A DNA stretch of 10,529 nt from assembly GCA_013349695.1 (NCBI GenBank), contig DUZD01000079.1:1-10529 (forward strand), read 5' to 3'. Positions 5,541 to 10,529 of the stretch are shown here, in pieces (position 1 is the stretch's first letter; the number at the start of each line of letters is the position of its first letter). The notes under the pieces are model-generated. The model did no database searches and was not told the DNA's origin. It saw only the letters and a program-made list of their open reading frames with translations. Made by a program: the position numbers and the translations under genes. This DNA comes from Rhodospirillaceae bacterium (GTDB lineage: Bacteria; Pseudomonadota; Alphaproteobacteria; Rhodospirillales; 2-02-FULL-58-16).

Positions 5541-5726
5541 CACACCCCCGGCGGGCGGCGAGGGCGGCGGCGGGAGCGGTTTGCCAATGGTCAACGGTGA
5601 AAGGTGAAAGCCGATTTCGCTAGCAGCCGGGGCAAATCGAGATCGAATTCCTTGCGGTAATCGGTTGCCACCGGCTTGGGAGTGAAAAACGGCATGGCCG
5701 ATGTCATCTCCCGCTGGCGAAAAGGG
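5541..5726. other. No recognisable gene
   Basis: A minus-strand open frame ends near 5591 and reads TSAMPFFTPKPVATDYRK and onward in its last third. I recognise no family. Upstream the frame runs through the terminator and start of the small-RNA candidate, so it is probably not translated as a whole. It may be a gene remnant. Confidence 0.35.
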
Positions 5727-5772
5727 AAAGAAAAAGCGGGAGAAGCTCTGGGGGGTGGAGAGCCTCTCCCGC
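5727..5772 (-). terminator. Rho-independent terminator
   Basis: On the minus strand GCGGGAGA pairs with TCTCCCGC and GCTCT with AGAGC, separated by one mismatch, around a 9-nt C-rich loop (5736-5772). TTTTTCTTT follows (5735-5727). The direction is clear. Confidence 0.85.
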
Positions 5773-5843
5773 GAACCCGGAACAGCGCTTTTGGATGTAA
5801 AATTTCAGCGCTTCGATGATGCCCTGGGTCGGTCATTAATAAC
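5727..5843 (-). ncRNA. Candidate intergenic small RNA with promoter and terminator
   Basis: A near-consensus promoter (5849-5876) and a strong Rho-independent terminator (5727-5772) on the same strand bound about 115 nt. The 5' half holds AGCGCT twice (5784-5789 and 5807-5812), able to form a hairpin. The terminator loop is C-rich (CCACCCCCC on the minus strand), as in the first candidate, which could pair with Shine-Dalgarno sequences. An ATG at 5836 opens a frame, but the terminator falls inside it and no ribosome site precedes it. I match no known RNA family. Confidence 0.55.
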
Positions 5844-5848
5844 GGTTC

Positions 5849-5876
5849 ATAATATATACATAATCAAATTTGTCAA
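5849..5876 (-). promoter_or_regulatory. Near-consensus sigma-70 promoter
   Basis: On the minus strand a perfect TTGACA (5876-5871), a 16-bp spacer and TATTAT (5854-5849) are preceded by an AT-rich UP-like stretch (5877-5940). Start expected near 5843. It is the best promoter in the window and reads away from uvrB. Confidence 0.75.
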
Positions 5877-6063
5877 GTATATAACTTATATGTTTCAATA
5901 CGTTGATGTGAATACACTATTTTTTCAAAAAAGAATAAATTCTTCTGGACACGGAAAATATTCCTTGCAATAATTGCGATTGCGTAGCATCGACGACGGC
6001 AGGCTGGCAATCCCTTTCGGCCGCCGTTAAAACTCGCATCGGGACGTTGCCCGTGAATGTGAG
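5877..6063. other. AT-rich region upstream of uvrB
   Basis: Much more AT-rich than its neighbours. It contains TTTTTT-C-AAAAAA (5920-5932) and AAGAAT-AA-ATTCTT (5931-5944). No alphaproteobacterial SOS box (GTTC-N7-GTTC) was found by eye, and no clear uvrB promoter. A 16-bp TCCCTTTCGGCCGCCG at 6011-6026 also occurs at 5283-5298. Confidence 0.4.
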
Positions 6064-8193
<2,130 letters not shown>

Positions 8194-8204
8194 GGGGGAT
8201 TGTT

Positions 8205-8552
8205 TCAGCCTTCTTGCAAACCGGCGGCGGCGATGATTTCGCCTATTTCCCGTAAAAAAACCGATCCCCGGACGGTGCGTTGGATGAGGACGCTACGGCG
8301 GTCGGTCTCGTCGGCCTTGCGGCGGAGCATTTGCAGTTCGCTCAACCGATCCACGGCTCGCGTGACGGCCGGCTTGGAGATATTGAGGATTTCCGCCAAG
8401 CCGCGCACGGTATGCGGTGGCGGGGCCATATAGACGGTGAGAAGCAGCCCCATCTGCCGCGCCGTCAAATCGGGAGCGTCGCGGCGAACGGTGGCGACAA
8501 CGACGCGCCGCCAAAAATCCAATGCCTGAAGTTCGTTGAAATCAAACTCCAT
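8205..8552 (-). CDS. MarR-family transcriptional regulator
   Basis: A 115-residue winged-helix regulator. The recognition helix region GLAEILNISKPAVTRAVDRL lies at 51-70, and the wing carries DETDRRSVLI (81-90), like the DxxDRR signature of MarR proteins. Most MarR proteins have about 140 or more residues; this one has short end helices, so the dimer interface is reduced. An in-frame stop upstream rules out a much longer N-terminus. Shine-Dalgarno is poor. Target genes unknown; convergent with uvrB, so it may share a terminator region. Confidence 0.85.
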   Translation of the reverse strand: MEFDFNELQALDFWRRVVVATVRRDAPDLTARQMGLLLTVYMAPPPHTVRGLAEILNISKPAVTRAVDRLSELQMLRRKADETDRRSVLIQRTVRGSVFLREIGEIIAAAGLQEG

Positions 8553-8681
8553 TTTGCCGAAAAATTCATTTCGCTTGCGGAACTTCTAACCGGATTCCTT
8601 GCCGGCGCGCAACCGAAAACCCCTTGCTTCCATAAATGTCCAGCAATTTTCAAAAGGATGAAAACGCCTGTCCAACCCATA

Positions 8682-9747
8682 TCAGACAAGCAGGTTGATG
8701 CGAATCTGGGATAAGGCATCCGCCGGGGTTCCCGAAAACATTTTCTTATATAAGGCGCTGTTCGCCCGATGCGCATTGATGATAAAGGTGTTGAGCGAGT
8801 TCCGCTGGGCATTGCCGTTCTTGACTTCACTGCAATTCGAGCAGATGAGCCGTCGTTTTGTCGTCGATCAAATCGGAAAAGGCACTGAGCTTGACGTTGC
8901 TCTGGCTTTCGTAGAACCGGACGGTGGCGAGAGCGCCCCTGAGCCGGGCCAAGTGGAGGTCGACGGTGTTTTTGGCGGAATGAAGGTCGTCTTCGGCGCG
9001 CTGCCGATCGGCGGACGATTCCAAGTCTCCGTAAAGCCAGGCGTCGAGAACATCGAGACCGCTTGTGGAGAGGGTGCCGGTGTAGGTCGTGGAGTCGGTG
9101 GTATCGGGCGCCGTGGTGAAGGTGATGGCGCTTCCGGACAGACTGTCGAGTCTCAAGCCGCCGGTGAGGGCGGCGAACTCCCCCGTCTTGGCGCCGGTGG
9201 TGGCGTCTCTTTGCCGCAACAAAAAGGAGCTTCGGTCCCGCGTCCATATTTTACCGGTGGAATCGGTGATGTAGTAATCGCTCCCCAAAAAGCTGCGGGA
9301 AACCGTTTCGGTTTCGCCGATATCGTTGGATTTATATGTGAAACTCCGATGTTGGGCGCTTCCCAACAAGTTTGGGTTTCCGCCCTGGTCTTCGGCCGTT
9401 GCGATTAGCCCGCGGAATGACACGTCGAACTTTATGGGATAGGTCCAGGCGCTGTGGGTATCTCCGTTGCGGGCTTTGAAGGCGGTGCTCAGCATGTCGT
9501 CGAGATGACCGCGGATCGTCTCCAGCCTTCTGACCACTTTGTCGAGGAAAACGACGGCGTCCTTGATATCCTCCTGGATGTCCAGCCATTTGTCGGCATC
9601 CAGGTTGATCGAATTGACCTTCTGCTGAAAGTCCGCGTTGAGTCCGCCCTGTTTTTGGGCAACGTTCAGCGCGTTGAACTGTAGCAGTTGCGCTTGCAGG
9701 GCAAATATCGCCCAGTCCCGCGCTTTGACGGGCGTCAGAATGGTCAT
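8682..9747 (-). pseudogene. Flagellin-like hypothetical protein, frameshifted near 8829
   Basis: From the ATG at 9747 an open frame of 306 residues ends at TGA 8829-8827. In the +1 frame coding continues with no stop to 8682, giving EVKNGNAQRNSLNTFIINAH and ending RINLLV. Joined, the product is about 354 residues. Layout: N-terminal helices (about 10-95), a central serine/threonine/glycine-rich beta-like region (about 96-225), and C-terminal helices with DLESSADRQRAEDDLHSAKN and ALATVRFYESQSNVKLSAF. Helical ends around a beta core recall flagellin or hook-associated proteins, but I cannot make a firm match. GAGG lies about 8 nt before the ATG. The frame change may be a sequencing error, a decay mutation, or programmed +1 shifting at CAG-TGA, which resembles the stop-codon slippage of prfB. 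Without the shift, the CDS is 8827-9747. Confidence 0.6.
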
Positions 9748-9814
9748 GGCCTGCCTCGCGGCTTCTCCCTTTCAAGCAGTCCATACCCGTACGGATTTCT
9801 ACCGCAAGGGTTTA

Positions 9815-9837
9815 CCCACATGGTCTTCTCATGTGGG
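9815..9837. repeat. Perfect hairpin upstream of the flagellin-like gene
   Basis: CCCACATG-GTCTTCT-CATGTGGG, an 8-bp perfect stem 68 bp before the ATG at 9747. No T tract follows on either strand, so it may be an operator rather than a terminator. A palindrome CCGTACGG lies at 9787-9794. Confidence 0.5.
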
Positions 9838-9945
9838 GTCGTTGTAAGGGGATGATAGCACAATGCCGCCGCAAATGACATATGGCACCCGGCCCCAGCT
9901 CTTGAAACAGGCCCGCGGGGCCTTCGTGGCGGTGGGGATGGGGGG

Positions 9946-10529
9946 TCAGGTCTTGGCGGCTGTTCCGTCCATTTTGAAATGCGGTTTCAACACTTCGTGA
10001 AGCGCCCATACATCGCCGCCCTCGAAGACGATCCTGATGAGATTGTCTTTGTCGCAGCGGTTGACGAGGGTGATGATTTCCCGCATTTCTTTTAAGATCC
10101 TGGCGATATCGCGACGAACCTCTGGGGAGCTTCCGGACAGCGATTGCAAGGCCTTGACACGGGTCGGATTGTCGGCTAACTGCTGTTTCAGGGCGCGGAA
10201 GAAGACGTTCTTGTCGCCCGTCGAATAAGCTTCGACCAACCCGCTGACGAATTCCTTGATTTCCCTCTTGTCGCGTCGTCCCTCTTCCATCAGCTGGACC
10301 AGCAACTGGGTGGCGGAAACGCTGATGTCGGCCAGCACCATGTTGATCAGGCCGATGAGAGCGCTGAGCTGGTTGACGTCCTTGGGATCGATCCTGTCCA
10401 ATTTCTCCCGGTCGCTCTTGATAACCACGGAGAGCTTGTTGGCGATGTCCTCCATTCCGGTATTTTGGTTTTCGATCGCATTCACCACCTCCCCGGAGAT
10501 CGCTTTGTAGGCTTCCAATTCCTCCCGTT
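9946..10529 (-). CDS. Hypothetical helical protein, 5' end beyond window
   Basis: The frame is open to the window edge (at least 193 residues) and ends at TGA 9948-9946. The TTG at 10518 is probably internal, because the frame continues upstream as REEL. The visible sequence is rich in charged amphipathic helices, with no cysteine-rich motif, signal or membrane segment apparent; LVNRCDKDNLIRIVFEGGDV lies near the end. GGCCCCGCGGGCC followed by TGTTT (9922-9905, minus) is a weak terminator candidate. It is co-directional with the flagellin-like gene 200 bp downstream. I recognise no family. Confidence 0.75.
   Translation of the reverse strand, partial: REELEAYKAISGEVVNAIENQNTGMEDIANKLSVVIKSDREKLDRIDPKDVNQLSALIGLINMVLADISVSATQLLVQLMEEGRRDKREIKEFVSGLVEAYSTGDKNVFFRALKQQLADNPTRVKALQSLSGSSPEVRRDIARILKEMREIITLVNRCDKDNLIRIVFEGGDVWALHEVLKPHFKMDGTAAKT

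Noticed and set aside
5877..6063. LexA-type SOS box for uvrB
   Set aside because: Looked for GTTC-N7-GTTC and its inverse; only GAAC-CCG-GAAC at 5773-5783 was found, with the wrong spacing and distance.

Overview
The window looks like chromosomal DNA of an alphaproteobacterium, probably near the Rhodospirillales/Magnetospirillum type. The coding regions are GC-rich. The strongest taxonomic hint is gene order: a divergently transcribed Lrp/AsnC regulator, then trxB, then a LysR regulator of the LsrB/VtlR type, an arrangement I know from Rhizobiales. Species cannot be named from the sequence alone.

Layout. Positions 1-580 hold no convincing gene but several nested inverted repeats, including a 146-bp unit with 13-bp perfect ends. 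Positions 580-720 (minus) hold a small-RNA candidate with a clear Rho-independent terminator and CUCCC motifs, directly downstream of the lsrB-like gene. That is where AbcR (alpha-r15) RNAs sit in Rhizobiales. lsrB (845-1735) and trxB (1762-2727) form a minus-strand operon with a recognisable promoter. lrp (2978-3478) runs the other way.

Positions 3426-5540 form an accessory island. A 24-bp perfect palindrome lies beside a cassette bounded by about 67-70-bp imperfect terminal inverted repeats (3640-3706 and 5163-5232). The cassette carries a single membrane-anchored pentapeptide-repeat protein (3882-5159) and no transposase. Beyond it are a second copy of the 3' end of lrp (5483-5540), a Kelch-repeat gene remnant (5320-5490, minus), and a second small-RNA candidate (about 5727-5843, minus) with a near-consensus promoter and a strong terminator.

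Positions 6064-8193 encode UvrB, the nucleotide-excision-repair helicase. It converges with a small MarR-type regulator (8205-8552, minus). The right end holds two minus-strand genes of unknown function: a protein with flagellin-like layout whose reading frame is broken by a +1 shift near 8829 (8682-9747), and a helical protein cut by the window edge (9946-10529).

Working together: TrxB and the LsrB-type regulator belong to thiol and stress physiology. If the downstream RNA is a true AbcR, the regulator probably activates it and the RNA represses transporter mRNAs. UvrB is independent housekeeping. The pentapeptide cassette is probably an acquired passenger.
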